A stretch of 64,000 bases of DNA, taken from contig CM060175.1 of NCBI GenBank assembly GCA_030549775.1, positions 41,791,415 through 41,855,414 of the forward strand, given 5' to 3'. Source of the stretch: Tamarix chinensis (taxonomy: Eukaryota > Streptophyta > Magnoliopsida > Caryophyllales > Tamaricaceae). Every line of letters begins with the position of its first letter. Positions within the stretch are counted from its first letter, which is position 1. The notes below the pieces were generated by a model. The model ran no database searches and was not told the origin of the DNA. It saw only the letters and a program-made list of their open reading frames with translations. Below, piece by piece: positions 46,601 through 58,550 of the stretch. The position numbers were made by a program, and so were the translations under genes.

Positions 46601-47929
46601 AGCAACACTAGCACATGAATAGACTTCCTCTAATCCTACCACCGAAACAAAAAAAAATTAATCGAGTTATACCACATATATTGACTTATGAAGATGATCA
46701 CATCTATCTAATCTATGAAAATGTTATGCCTATTTATGATAACATAAAACCCAACCATTTTTTAGCCTCAAATATAAGATACCAACTTGAAACTTAGACT
46801 TTTTATGTTCCTTATGCTCTAAATAATAGGAAAAATTATTTTTCAACCAGCATAAGATCCTCATAATAATCTTAAGACCTTTATGGAAAGTATTTGTGCA
46901 TTCAAAATTCCAAGACTACTTGAAATCTACTCTTAGACTCAAACTATTGAAGAGGATGATGATACACTCTATGTGGCTAGAGATCGTGCTAGAGATTGGA
47001 TCACCTCATATCCAATAAGGTCAATCACATCATGTGATAATGTATTTTAGAAGTCTCTTATGCATTATTACCAACCAAATAAGAATCCAAAACTAAGACA
47101 CAACACCCCTAATTATTGAAGAGGATGATGATACACTCTATTATGATTAAGAATGATTAAATGAACTTTTGAATAAATTTCCTAATTATGGGATACCTAG
47201 ATGGCTTCAAATGGAGACATTTTTTTATTAGTCTCTTCATCTACAACTAGGAACATAGTGGAAGCTTCAAGAAACGGTGATCCACCTCATAAGATATATG
47301 TGTAATCTTGTGACAGCCTATTCCATTATTGAAATAATCATTTGTAATAATTTATAGTAGGGTAGTACTAGAAGTATTCATAAGGTGAAGGTAATAGGTG
47401 TTCTTTAATTATATCCTCTCACAACTATTAGGGTTAAGGTATCATCTATGACTAATATGTGGAAAAATATTTTCCTTATAACTCATAAGTTTCTCCACCA
47501 ATCATCTATGACTAATATGTTGAAAAATATTTTCCTTATAACTCATAGGTTTCTCCGCCAAAGGTGGAAGAACATGTTGTAACATATTTAACAATAATTT
47601 CTTACATATATTATGGAAAATGCCATCAATTTGAATATTTCCACAGAAACTCAACTAGAGGTTTTATGAACTAAAGTAGTAACCATGCATGAGGACCACA
47701 ACATTATGGGAACAATTTTATCTCTAAATTGTGGCATCACCCTAACTTTGCACGATCAAATCTAAACAATATGCAAAACTATACTTTTTGATTGCAAAAA
47801 CATCTACATTATTAACAACATCAATCACATACAACTACTGAATATCACCAAGAAAAATATCTCAAAATCTTTAGAACCTTTGCTAAAATACTATGTGGCT
47901 AAAACAAATGCACTAATTAAAGGTTATAC
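46600..47929 (+). pseudogene. Athila-like gypsy gag remnant
   Basis: Translation across frames shows the retrotransposon gag domain: RARDWITSYPIRSITSCDNVF, LMHYYQPNKNPKLR (about 46985-47100), then NELLNKFPNYGIPRWLQMETFFY (47160-47230) and a later GNNFISKLWHHPNFARSNLNN (about 47710-47770). HPNF following a Trp after a repeated Asn-rich stretch is typical of Athila gag (WRNHPNFSW in relatives), as is the xxGIPxWLQ phrase. A zinc-knuckle-like YYGKCHQFEYFHRN sits near 47605. Many stops. The sequence is cut at 47930 by a Tekay-type LTR. Confidence 0.65.
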
Positions 47930-49304
47930 TATAACATCTTGAAATTTTGTAACCCTTATTATAGATAATTTAGCCTTTTATTCAAAGCCTAACCCTTAAA
48001 TCTTAGCTTAACTATATTTTTAACCCTTTATCCATAAAAAAAAAGATAAGTTCTTAAAATAATTCATCCTCATTTTTATATTTTTCCTTTTCAATAAATT
48101 TGCAATAAACTAATAGATTTTTCACCGGTTTATTTTCTAAATTAGGTACCCTAAATATAGATCACTTAAATTTACCCTAATCCCTTAATCCAAAATTTAA
48201 ATCTAATCATAATCCAAACTATAAATTTGTTTTATTTTTTTCCTTTTTCTTTATTTTCCACCTTTTCCTTTTTCTTCTTTCTTTATCTTTTCAGTTCCTT
48301 CTCCTCGAACTAAACCAGGGCCCCATTTTTCCATATTTGATCATAGGACCCCTGTATTCCCCTTCACACATGCCCATTTTCCCTTCCCTTTTTGGCTTCC
48401 TCAACCCTTAACCCCTATACCTTCCTAGCACTAGCCACACTACTACCCATCTGAGCTAGCCATTCGAAACATATCCCTTAACCCTCACCTTTATCTTACG
48501 TGCATTCATTATTTTATATATATATGCCCCTATTCTTCCCTCCTCTTCTTATTCCCTCTATATCCATTGAGAAACCCTCACCCATCACCATCAGAAAATA
48601 TCTATCCCCTAATTATTTTCATCACTACTTCGCAATCCTACCACTCCACTTGACCACCTTCTTTCTTTGTGTTCATCCTTCTCCTCACTTTACTTTTGTT
48701 TTTATTGACCATCATCATCACCATCAACCCCTATATCCTCTCTTACTCCTTCTTCCTCCTACTTGATCTATTTGTATTTCGGTATGTGTTGCATAACCGT
48801 GCACCACCCACATAGAACCGTTAGAGCCATCCCACACCCATGTAGCATGAATTTATCCTTTTTCCCCTTTTTTAAAATTTAGACTATTTTACTAATTTAA
48901 CTTCATATATATGTCAATGTAAAGTGCTATTTTATGGGAAAGATATTAATATGGTTTTGGTTTTATTTTTAGGTATAAGAGGTTATTTAGTGGCGCCTAA
49001 TTATCTTGAGTAGATTTCCTATAACTTGTGATTTTGCTGGAAAATATGTAATACGTATACTCTAATAAAATGACTAACTTCACATGATAACACATTATAA
49101 TTTTCATGTATAAAAAATTTTAAGAATATTTGTTACTTAGTAATCCTTATACTTCACTAAAATGTGAGATGTTGCATGTTAATACAATAGGATTTTGATG
49201 TATAAACTGTAATAAGCATGTTTGTCACATTGTAATTATTTACCAAATACTTGAAATTTTGGTAAAATGTTGCATGTTGGATTTTTTAAAATACTATATG
49301 TAAA

Positions 49305-52292
49305 TGTAATACCCCCATTGTTTGCTACCAAAATTTTTTATTAAAAACATGTTGCAGAAGCTAAAAATAATTTGAAAAGTGGCGTGTTAACATTGTACCT
49401 AACACGGGTTAGACATTTGCTGCCTACCCCATATAAGATACAAGACTAAACAAATAAAACACTAAAAATAGTAGAGTACAAAATTAATAATTTAATTGAA
49501 ATGAGTCTAAAATGTTTACAACGAATTACCTTAATGGGTTTCATTCAAATTGTTACCGAGTACACATTAAAGTACGGATTTACAAAACATGGGTTGGGGC
49601 ACGAGGCCCAAAATAAATATTATGGTCTCCTACGGGCCCCATCAACACATTCTAGATGTCCTCACTCATAACCTCAACCTAACAGAGGAAGTCCCTTTAC
49701 TAGCCATCCTCAAAAATCTTGATGAGGTCCTCTACTCGTGGGAAAGAGTAGACGACCTAGTATACAAGTACATCAGTATGCTAGGTACTGAGTAGGCTAA
49801 GTTGCTCTCTCAATGTACATATATATAATAGTTTATCATACACAATAAATATTGCAGTATACATTATGATATGGATATATATAAACATAAAGATAAAGGT
49901 GCATGAAGTTATATTGTCATGCATAAATCAAACAAGTAGAATATCTCATGCATAGACTCACCACCTTAACATAAGAGCATATACACACTTAATGGTAAGG
50001 AGAAACATACAACCTCTAGGTTTGATCCCAATTAACCAAATCCTCATGTTGTACCATTATTTCATTCATGTAAGAGATACGTGGGTCAACCCCTCAATAT
50101 TCCATTTCATAATCAACTAGTTAAGTTAACCATTAGCCATATGTAATAACCACCTCTACCTATTTTCGACCAATCATACCATTATTTCCATTCTTAAAAA
50201 TTATTAGTCATTCCCTTAATAATCATTTATATTTGATCAATTACTTACTTAATAATAATATTTTTATTATTATTGAGAAATGGACCATGCACCACCTCAT
50301 GGTCTCACATACCTTGGAAGCCTATCCAAAAGGGGACATAAAGTCCAAGATGAAGCTAATCACCATGTGGACATAAGTCCAAGTGAAAACCAATTACCAC
50401 AATGGAATATGTCCATGCTGAAGCCAACCAATATTAACATAAGTCAAAGTAAACGACCTAGGTAACTAGACTTTTTAGTATCAATACCCTCTAGTACATC
50501 ATTAATGTCTAGAGTTGGTAAGGCACCTTGACCTCTTAGAATCTTGCCCAAAGGCACCATAAACACCCGAAGGCTGACTAACCCCTAGTAGCTAATCTAG
50601 GATTTGGTAACCCAGACCCTTGCTCAACTTGAATTTCTTTCACTTTAAGTGCTTACTATTTTATTTATAAGGATGGGTGATCATACAAGGCCCATACAAG
50701 CAAACAAGGTAAATCCCCATACTAAACCACATTGATCCTCTTTATTTCCATTTTCCCCAATCATGTGGGTTTACCATTTATCCTTAGCTAATGAGATTCA
50801 TATCCATCGTAGGGTTTAATCATAGCCCTTACTGATTTTCATTACTCTTATTTCCATCTTATCACTAATTACAAGTAAGTAACACCGTTAACCTTTACAT
50901 TACTCATAATATATGCCATAAGTTATGATCCCTTTTAATCCCTTAATTAAGCCAATAATTCATGTTAAAATCTGTATTTCATGACATTAATAATCATGAT
51001 ATAGTCCTAAATATAACCCAAAAACATAATTTAACCACAAAGCAACAATTCATGTAAATCAACATAACTAGTGGATCGGCAGCCCAACCATTTGATTGGT
51101 TGCACCAACCTGTTTATCAATTTAGGTCGATCAATCAATCGATTCAACTTCACTTAGAGCATGCTTCCTTGAAAACAGTCAATTAGTTTGGGCAAATTAG
51201 TTGATTGTTTATAGACTAGTCGATTAGTTTTACCAAATAATTCGATGGGTTTAATTAGAGAGAAAGACTAAAGTCTCTATAGCCAAACCAATCGATGGGT
51301 TAGGTTAACCAGTTAACTGTTCTAGGTACCAATTAATTGATTTACCCTAAAAAATAGATCAATTTACTCGAACATAGCATAAATTCTCAAATCCCATGCA
51401 AATTCTTGCATAAAAATAATTTCTATTCACATTAGGACATGTATCAACACCAACCTATATATTTCAAACTAGATTATCATGTAATTCTGAGCATAACATT
51501 ATCATAGGCTATTATTCTCCATTTTCATGCTCTTTTCTCAACTTATTTCATTTAAACATATAAATCATGCATACAACTACATTTCTACATACCAACATGT
51601 ATAATCCCATAAATGGCATCACTTTTCAGGTAGGAACATATGCTAACATTTTAGGTCCAAGAATAACTTACTTGATGCAGGCTAAATTCCCCTTAAAAAT
51701 AGAGTTTTAAAATCTGTAAAAAACTTCAACTCTTAAAGCCTTAAAAAAAATTCTTAACTCGAGTATTATAGTAAAGTTTCATAATATTTTGAATAAGAAA
51801 TAGAAAAGGAAAAGGACATACTAGTGGGATAAAACAAGTAAAATCTCAATTAGAGCACTCAATCTTTTCTATAAATCTAACTCTACCTTTCTTAAAAATT
51901 AAAACAAGATAGAGTTAAAGGTAGTATCAGGAGAGTGCGCAAATCAATTAGCAAGTGCTCAAAGTGTGTAAGAAAATAAGAGAATGTAGAGCTCAGAGAA
52001 GTTTTGGTAGCTAAAAGAAATTGCAAATCATGAAGAATTATGGCTATTTATAGCCAACCAATCAAAGGAAAGCATAGAGGATTTGGAAGGCAACTCAAAG
52101 CCCTAATTGTGACCATTTAAATTCAATCAAAATGGATAGATTTTCTTGGGATTTTCTAACCTAGTCTCCCAAGCTCAATTTGGGACTTTAGGGAGCTCAA
52201 GTCAAGCAATCCAAAATTAACAACTCCAACGCCTTGGATTTATTAACCTAGTTAGAGATGAGTAGGGTCGGTTGATATGAGTGGATATGGGG
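49305..52292 (-). repeat. Tekay-type LTR (minus), nested, about 3.0 kb
   Basis: Starts TGTAATACCCCC and is of the same subfamily as the LTRs of the 23399-36579 element: shared box (ATCAGTATGCTAGGTACTGAGTAGG, 49773-49800), GGACATAAGTCC sub-repeats (50325-50460), second box (50641-50670), AACCAGTTGATTGGTT-type motifs (51060-51360) and a TATA box (52044-52053). GTAAA at 49300-49304 and 52293-52297 is a plausible duplication. The U3 end is short: homology with the relatives fades after about 52235 and the last bases (GATATGGGG) lack TATTACA, so a deletion there is likely. Confidence 0.6.
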
Positions 52293-52869
52293 GTAAATAA
52301 TGACATGGGTGATCAACTTTACACATTTAGATATCCCATGGAGTTCTAAGGAATGAGAGGTTACCAAAAGATTGGAATTAGGGCTTCAAGAAGGGCCTAA
52401 TTTGGACGGTTATTTTCTCATTAGTAAAATCGGGGAGTTGGTCTACAAAACCTTAGGGGATGGATAATCATGGTAACATATACTTGGTTGTGTGAGTATA
52501 TAGCAAAATAAGTAGTGGAGAAGGGGTTAGGGCCATTCGGGCCAATTAAGGTTTTGAGGATTAACCCTAGGGACAAATTGTTATCATTTGTGAGGAATGA
52601 GGAAAATGGTCTATGAACCATAAGTAAATGGTTTCTAAAGATATGTTTGGGTTGTTTGATAATTTGAGGAGTCAAAGGGTCACTAGGGGGTGCGGATACC
52701 TTGGACTTAGGATATTAGGGTTTCCATCATGCTAGAGTTTTCACATGGTTATAGTAAGCCAGGAGTCTTACATAGTTTATAAATAGATGTGTGTGTGATA
52801 GATAAAAAAAATAAGACACGAATCACTTAAAGTGGAAAATCTTTGAGCTACACCCATATGTATTATATG

Positions 52870-53640
52870 TATTAGTCTACCAGTTATAACAGTAGTCAGG
52901 AGCGTTCTATCCTAGATTATATTAAGTTTACCAATCCACCTATTATAATAGTGGTCAGGAGCATTCTTCCTTGGATTATATTATATTTACCAGTCCACCG
53001 ATTATAATAATTGTTAGGAGCATTTTACCTTGGATTGTATTAGATTTACCAATCCAACAATTGTAATAGTGGTCAGGAGCATTTTGTCCTAGATTGTATT
53101 ACATTTATTAGTCAATTAGTTATAATAGTGGTCAGGATCATTTTGCTTTGAATTCTATTAGTTTTATAGCTCTATTGGTCATAATAGTGATCAAGAGTGT
53201 GTTTCCCTAAATTATATAGTTATCGGTCCATCACTGAGAATAGTGGGGGTCCCGAGCTCAAGTAATAAAACCCTAGGATGATAATAATCTATAGAAAAGA
53301 CCCTAATTACTTATAATGGAACACCATGTGGGTCGGGATCATTAGAGGATATTTCTAGTCAACCGGTTATAATAGTGGTTAGGCACATTATGTCCTAAAT
53401 TGTATTACATTTACCTAGCAATCGGTTATAGTAGTGGTTAGGAGCACTTTAACTTTAATTATATTATATTTATCGGTCCACCGGTTATAACAATGGTCAA
53501 GAGTTTTTTGCCTTAGATTGTATTAGGTTTATCGATTCACCAGTCATAATAGTGGTCAGGATGGTGTTGCCCTGGATTATATAGTTACTGGTCAACCAGT
53601 GAGAATAGTGGGGTCCCAAACCCAAGTGGTATAATTTGAG
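52870..53640. repeat. About 12 tandem sub-repeats of about 60 bp, in two blocks
   Basis: Units read CCACCGGTTATAATAGTGGT-CAGGAGCATTTTGCCTTGGA followed by TTGTATTAGATTTACC. The first block (52870-53255) and the second (53355-53625) both end in GAGAATAGTGGGG(G)TCCC, so a whole block was duplicated. The core (CACCGGTTATAATAGTGG) is the complement of the sub-repeat core in the solo LTR at 18984-19296. Confidence 0.88.
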
Positions 53641-54441
53641 ATATGACTAATTATGACACTAATGGATTGAATACAAATAATAATGAATGAACTATTATGC
53701 CCTACTTATTATGTTTGGCATTCTTGGTATGATGTTTTGAGAAGTTTCATGGGTTGATAATGCAAGTTCCGCTTCCCACTATGAAGAGCATCTCTTGAAT
53801 GTTCCAATAAAAATTTATATTAATTCTAAGTGAATGAGAATTTGTGGCATATGATCTTGAAGCATGTAGTTATCCCAATGATTATTGCATTTTAGATAAT
53901 ATAGGTATTATTCCATGATCATGTGTTTGATGTGTTACATGCGGGCCTGGCATATTAGTCTTGTATAAAGAGTTACTTAGTACTATAGTACTAAAGGGTT
54001 CCATTATTGGGCCCCTACTTATTCAATGGGTAGTGGCCTTTACAGGTTTTCTCGCAAGCTCCCTTCAGAATTCATCATCAAGATTGAGCGCGTAGGGTTA
54101 TCTAGAATTCTAATTAGTGTATTGAATGGGGAAGTCTTTCCATGTCTTTCTTAAAACCCTTTGTATTTCTTTTCTACCGACAAATTTTTTGTAACTACAA
54201 CTACTAGGTTTTCTTTGGAAGGTGATTTAACCTCCCTAACTATTATGCTACTCTGATTTGTAAATGTATCATTGATATTTAAGTAAAGTATGTTTTTAAC
54301 CTTAGCACTTAGTATCAGAATGGTGGAAGGAAGTGGTCTAGTACTAAGAGTGGTGATAGCACCTCGAATTTTATTGTATTTGCTTTCACTTAAAAGTTTT
54401 AAAAATAAAGTTTTTTAATAGTAAATTTTGGGGGTGTTACA

Positions 54442-55022
54442 ATGATATAAGTCATTAGAGTTCGATTATCCATAATTTTGATTCATTACATAAATATTAA
54501 CCATAGAAAATCCACCTAATCATCTGTTCATGTTATGGTTAAGAGAAAGGCCAAAATGCTAAATTCGGGTCAACATTAGTCAACTAGGGAAAAAATTATC
54601 TTTGCTAACTTTAATCCATTATTTAAACTTTATAAATACAGGTAAATTCATAGCTACTAGTATCTTAAGTCACTATCCATGCGTGAGAAAACTCAAAACA
54701 TCACATTCGAGAAGAAATAAGCAAGAAAAACAAAATAAGTCAAGCCCAGTAGTTGGGTCTCAAAAACCAATCAGTTAATTTCATGTACTAGTCGATTGGT
54801 TGGGGTGATATCAACCTTCCTAGTGGTGGTGAACCATTTTATCGGTCAACCTCAACAATTGCCTATTCTAGTAGCCAATCAATTAGTTTGGTAAACTAGT
54901 CAAGTGACTAACCTGAGGCAAAGACTATTGGGATCACAAATCAACAAGTCGATTGGTTAACCCAACTAGTCAGCAACTTTAGGGACCGGTCGATTGATTT
55001 TTAACTAGACCTAGAAAAAGGT
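54442..55022. other. No gene recognised; palindromic-motif cluster
   Basis: Contains a cluster of degenerate AACCAGTCGATTGGTT motifs (about 54760-55000), like those inside the 23399-36579 LTRs, so it may be an LTR piece. No start or end signature is visible at the left border. Confidence 0.35.
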
Positions 55023-55200
55023 GATATGACTCGTCTAACCCATCTCGATCCACACAAAACTTGGCTTGACATAACTCGATCAACCCAACCCAACCCAACC
55101 CAAACAAGACCTAAACCTAACCTAAAATTGACCTGATCCAACGTTAACCCATGTATAAGTGACCTGACCCAACCCCAAGTCATAACCCAACATGTATAAG
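55023..55200. repeat. AACCC/GACCTGACCC-type minisatellite, first block
   Basis: Runs of CAACCCAACCC and related ACCTAAACCTAACC words. A second block of the same wording lies at 56165-56440, in the same orientation. It resembles the degenerate (AACCCGACC)n sequences often found near the ends of plant DNA transposons. Not a telomere array. Confidence 0.7.
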
Positions 55201-55689
55201 TGACCTAAAAAAGACAAACCTAAATTCAATATTAATCCATTATGATAATAAAAAAAATATAAATATCTTATTATTTATGCAAAGCTTTTAAAAATATATT
55301 ATTATTTAAATTTTATTTATTTTTTCTTACTTTTATTGTGAACATACTTATTCGCTTATGACATTCTAATTTTACTAATTTTTTTACGTAAAAACACAAC
55401 ATTATAAACCGATAATAATAAATAAATAGTAATTGATAATAAATTATTAAACACGTACATAAAGCTAAATTTATAAATTCCTTACGAGGTTAATAATTTA
55501 GAATAATTTTGGTGTTTAATATCCAATTTGACCCAAATCTAAAGTTATTCAATTTGGGATTAGCTTGGACTAAACCCAACTTAGCTCATCAAAATCTAAA
55601 ATGATCTTATTCATCAAGTTAACCAAAACAAGACCTGTCAAATTAACTCGAACACGAAATCACTCAAATACTAGCTTGTTCGGCCCAAT

Positions 55690-55731
55690 CGTGACCTGAT
55701 ACGAATGTAAATGCAGCCCAATCAGGTCACG
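55690..55731. repeat. Short inverted repeat (CGTGACCTGAT / ATCAGGTCACG)
   Basis: Perfect 11-bp arms at 55690-55700 and 55721-55731 with a 20-bp loop. It marks the border between the AT-rich stretch and the GGGTAT-type arms that follow. Confidence 0.7.
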
Positions 55732-55734
55732 TAT

Positions 55735-56165
55735 GTCTATACCCATATCTATACCTATACTCAAATCCGTACCTATACCTGAATGGGTATCCACTTATAC
55801 ATCCACATTCGTATTTGTTAAATGTATGTTACCCAATAAATAATTCATTTATTCGTTAATGGATATTTTCCGGTAGATAAATCTATAACCTAATAGATAA
55901 ACCCATTTAGAGTTATGTCAAATGATAATTTTAATCTTAATTTATACTATATTTATTTTAAAATTAAAAGTAAAAGGGTAATTATATATCGGTAAATGAG
56001 TATGAATATGGATATGGGCATGAGTATGGGTACGAATACAAATACGAATATCCTATACCTGTATCCGATAGGTATTTTTTCCATCCTCCATATTTATTTA
56101 TCCATATCTGCTTAAATATCTGACGAATAAAATCCATGGTATTTTGGATAAAATATTCCTCGTTT
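55735..56165. repeat. Inverted pair of (CCTATACC)n / (GGGTATG)n simple-repeat arms
   Basis: The left arm (55735-55800: CCATATCTATACCTATACTC...) and right arm (56000-56090: GAATATGGATATGGGCATGAGTATGGGTACG) are complementary in wording, separated by about 200 bp of AT-rich sequence. They would fold into a long imperfect hairpin. The 63-codon minus frame here (YSYPYSCPYPYSYS) is a product of the repeat. Confidence 0.65.
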
Positions 56166-56440
56166 GCATCCATAGACTCGATCTTACCTAATAAGCTAAC
56201 CTAAAATAATCTAACCCAACTAGACTCAAACCACAACAATCTTAACCCAAACCTAACCCTACTAGGTAAATTAACCCAATATAACCCAGATCTATAATGA
56301 CCTCAATCCAACCTGACTTGAACAATAAGCTGACCTAAAGTAACCCAAACCCTAAATGGCCAGACCTGACCTACAACTGACCCATAAAGGAAATAACCCT
56401 CAAACAACCTGGTCTAAGAGCAATCCAACCTGATTGCCAT
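56165..56440. repeat. AACCC/GACCTGACCC-type minisatellite, second block
   Basis: Same composition and orientation as 55023-55200 (AACCCAAACCTAACCC, CCAACCTGACTTG, GACCTGACCTACAACTGACCC). The two blocks bracket the inverted arms, suggesting that these landed inside an older minisatellite. Confidence 0.65.
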
Positions 56441-56522
56441 CTATAGGTTTAACCTAAGACGAAGACCACTAAATTCATAGGCCAACCAGTTGATGAATCC
56501 ACTAGAAAAGTTGATTGATCTT

Positions 56523-57045
56523 GAGACCATTCGATCAGTAAAAGGGGTAAATTGATCAGTTAAGCAAAAATAACCACAAAGATTGCACATGAACACAATT
56601 AAATTCCATAATCTTTGCTCAATCAATCCTAAAATCAATCTCAAGTGATTCAAGGTTCTTAACAAGTATTCTCCATGAATCGATGTGTAATATAACAAAA
56701 TCATGTGGGGAATTTCAATATAATCATGCTTGTAGTTTATATACTTTATAAGGATTAGAAAATTTGATTTAAGGTTCTTAACAAGTAGTCGATAAATCAT
56801 GAGACCATTCGATCGGTCAGAAGGATAAATTGATCAGTTAAGCAAAAATTAACACAAAGATTGCACATGAACACAATTAAATTCCATAATCTTTGCTCAA
56901 TCAATCTAAAAATTAATCTCAGGTGATTCAAGGTTCTTAACAATTAGTATCCATGAATCGACAAGCGATATAAAAAAATCATGCGGGGAATCTCAATATA
57001 ATCATGCTTGCACTTTATAGACATTATAAGGATTAGAAAAAAACA
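56523..57045. repeat. Tandem duplication, 278-bp period
   Basis: GAGACCATTCGATC...AAGGATTAGAAAA occurs at 56523-56762 and again at 56801-57040, a constant offset of 278 bp, with about nine bases in ten identical. The phrase AAGGTTCTTAACAAGTA also repeats at the joint. Confidence 0.92.
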
Positions 57046-57943
57046 TCTATCACATTCTTTTCTTACTAGACCTTCATGAAAAAAAAATATGCATCTTATG
57101 AAACATGCTACATAATAGAGATGCTTAGAATATCACAGATATAACGAAACCTAAAACCATATTTATGAGTCTTGTGTATATAAGACTTCAAGGTAAGCTT
57201 GTTGCCCACTCCATTATTTCAACATTTGACTGCTCTACACATTCTTATCATCACAACAACTATTTTCTACTAAAACACAGAATGTAACTTTACTTACTCA
57301 TACCATTTTCCATAAAATATGGAAGAAAACGGTTTACCTTAAAAGAGCTAAGAAACACACAAAAAAGAGCAAAAGTCTCTAAAAGTCCAAAACTATTTCC
57401 TACATTGAAACACCATTTAAAATATATTAAAACTCAACAAAATTTTTGAAATCATGAAAAGAAAATTTTGTAAATTTGGATACCTCGAAGAAGAAATAAC
57501 AGAAGCCCACCTTCTAACGAAGAAAATAGAGAACATTAGATTTGACAGCAAAACCCTCACTCATTTTCCAAATCTAACCTTGTCTTGATTAAGATCAGAA
57601 TAAAAAGTTAGAGAAAGGATTAGAATAGGAAAGGAAGATCAGAAATAAAAGTCAAAGAGAGGAAATATTACAAAATAAGTGTGAAGGAAAATAGGGCATT
57701 TTAGAGGTTGGGGAAGAATTGAAAAAACGAAGCCTTTAGGTTTAAATTATTTAGGAATTCTAATAAAAGAATAAGGCTAAGGGAGTGTATAAATCAAGAA
57801 CCCAAACCTTAGGCTGAGTACAAGACTCAAAGTATAGGTTTCAAGGGTTTAAAGCTGGTATTTCTACATTTGAGCTCAATTGGTGAAACTATAGTGTTCT
57901 AAGCAATATGCCTTATAAATCTTGAATGCAACAAATGAATAAT

Positions 57944-57970
57944 GATAAATAAATAAATAAATAAATAAAA
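57944..57970. repeat. (AAAT)n microsatellite
   Basis: About six AAAT units. Confidence 0.9.
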
Positions 57971-58055
57971 AGGAAGAGAACCAAAGCTCAACACTCTAAA
58001 GAGGTTGCAGGACATAAAAATTCACTCAAGCATCTCACAGTATAGAGAGATATCA

Positions 58056-58093
58056 ATGAAGAAGAAGAAGAAGAAGAAGAAGAAGAAGAAGAT
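58056..58093. repeat. (GAA)n microsatellite
   Basis: About twelve uninterrupted GAA units. Confidence 0.95.
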
Positions 58094-58550
58094 AAATTAG
58101 CCAAAGTTATGAAAATGACATCTCATGAATTGCTTATTTGTCAATATGTTGTAAATTGATAAAAACAGGTTAGTCATGCTCAAAATCTTTGTAAAAATAG
58201 AATACAAAATGCTCAAAATATAATCACAATGTTGGAAAAGTTTTGGGGAAAGATTCACAGTCAAAGTTGAGTTGGAAGAACAACCAGCTTAGTAAAACAG
58301 TCATTTAGTACCCCAAACAAGTTGATTAGTACATTAGGCTGCAAAACTCAAATTTAATGAAAAAACTAGTTGATTAGTACTTCTAACTAGTTGACTAGTT
58401 TTCTAATAAAACCAATTATCTTACAAAATCCAAATTAAGCTCAATTAAAACTACACCAATCCTAAACACACCTCTAAAATAAGACCAAACACATTCAGAT
58501 CATCATCAAATGCATAAATTAATACACATTATAGACTAAAAAAAGCAAGG

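Larger units (their letters stand above)
47930..54441 (+). repeat. Tekay-type LTR (plus), split by another LTR
   Basis: Left part 47930-49304 starts TATAACATCTTGAAATTTTG, then a CT-rich block and a TATA box (TATATATATATA, 48514-48526). A second LTR (49305-52292) interrupts it with duplication GTAAA; the right part 52298-54441 ends AAATTTTGGGGGTGTTACA. The two parts together give about 3.5 kb, the expected length. The second box (as complement) is at 52804-52843 and the sub-repeats at 52870-53640. Flanking five-base sequences (TATAC and ATGAT) do not match, so it may be part of a larger element or a rearranged copy. The frame at 48500-48766 is a by-product of the C-rich leader. Confidence 0.6.
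56441..58550 (-). repeat. Partial Tekay-type LTR, U3-side half
   Basis: Comparable with the right half of 23399-27385: CCAACCAGTTGATGAATCC motif cluster, then a stretch with AAGAAATAACAGAAGCCCACCTTC...CAAATCTAACCTTG...AGATCAGAA (57480-57610), which parallels the CTTGAGGGAAAATAGAG...GAATCTAACTCTTAC...AGATCAGAA order at 26375-26490. It ends ...AAGG-TATTATA at 58550-58557, where the next LTR starts. The left half is missing. It includes a 278-bp tandem duplication and two microsatellites. Confidence 0.45.

Noticed and set aside
55080..55105. Telomere or interstitial telomere repeat
   Set aside because: The unit is AACCC, not the plant AAACCCT, and it is highly degenerate.
55982..56173. Minus-strand frame with YSYPYSCPYPYSY
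   Set aside because: Translation of a simple-repeat arm.
56441..56800. 119-codon minus-strand frame
   Set aside because: It spans one unit of the 278-bp tandem duplication, and the duplicate is not open; no domain.
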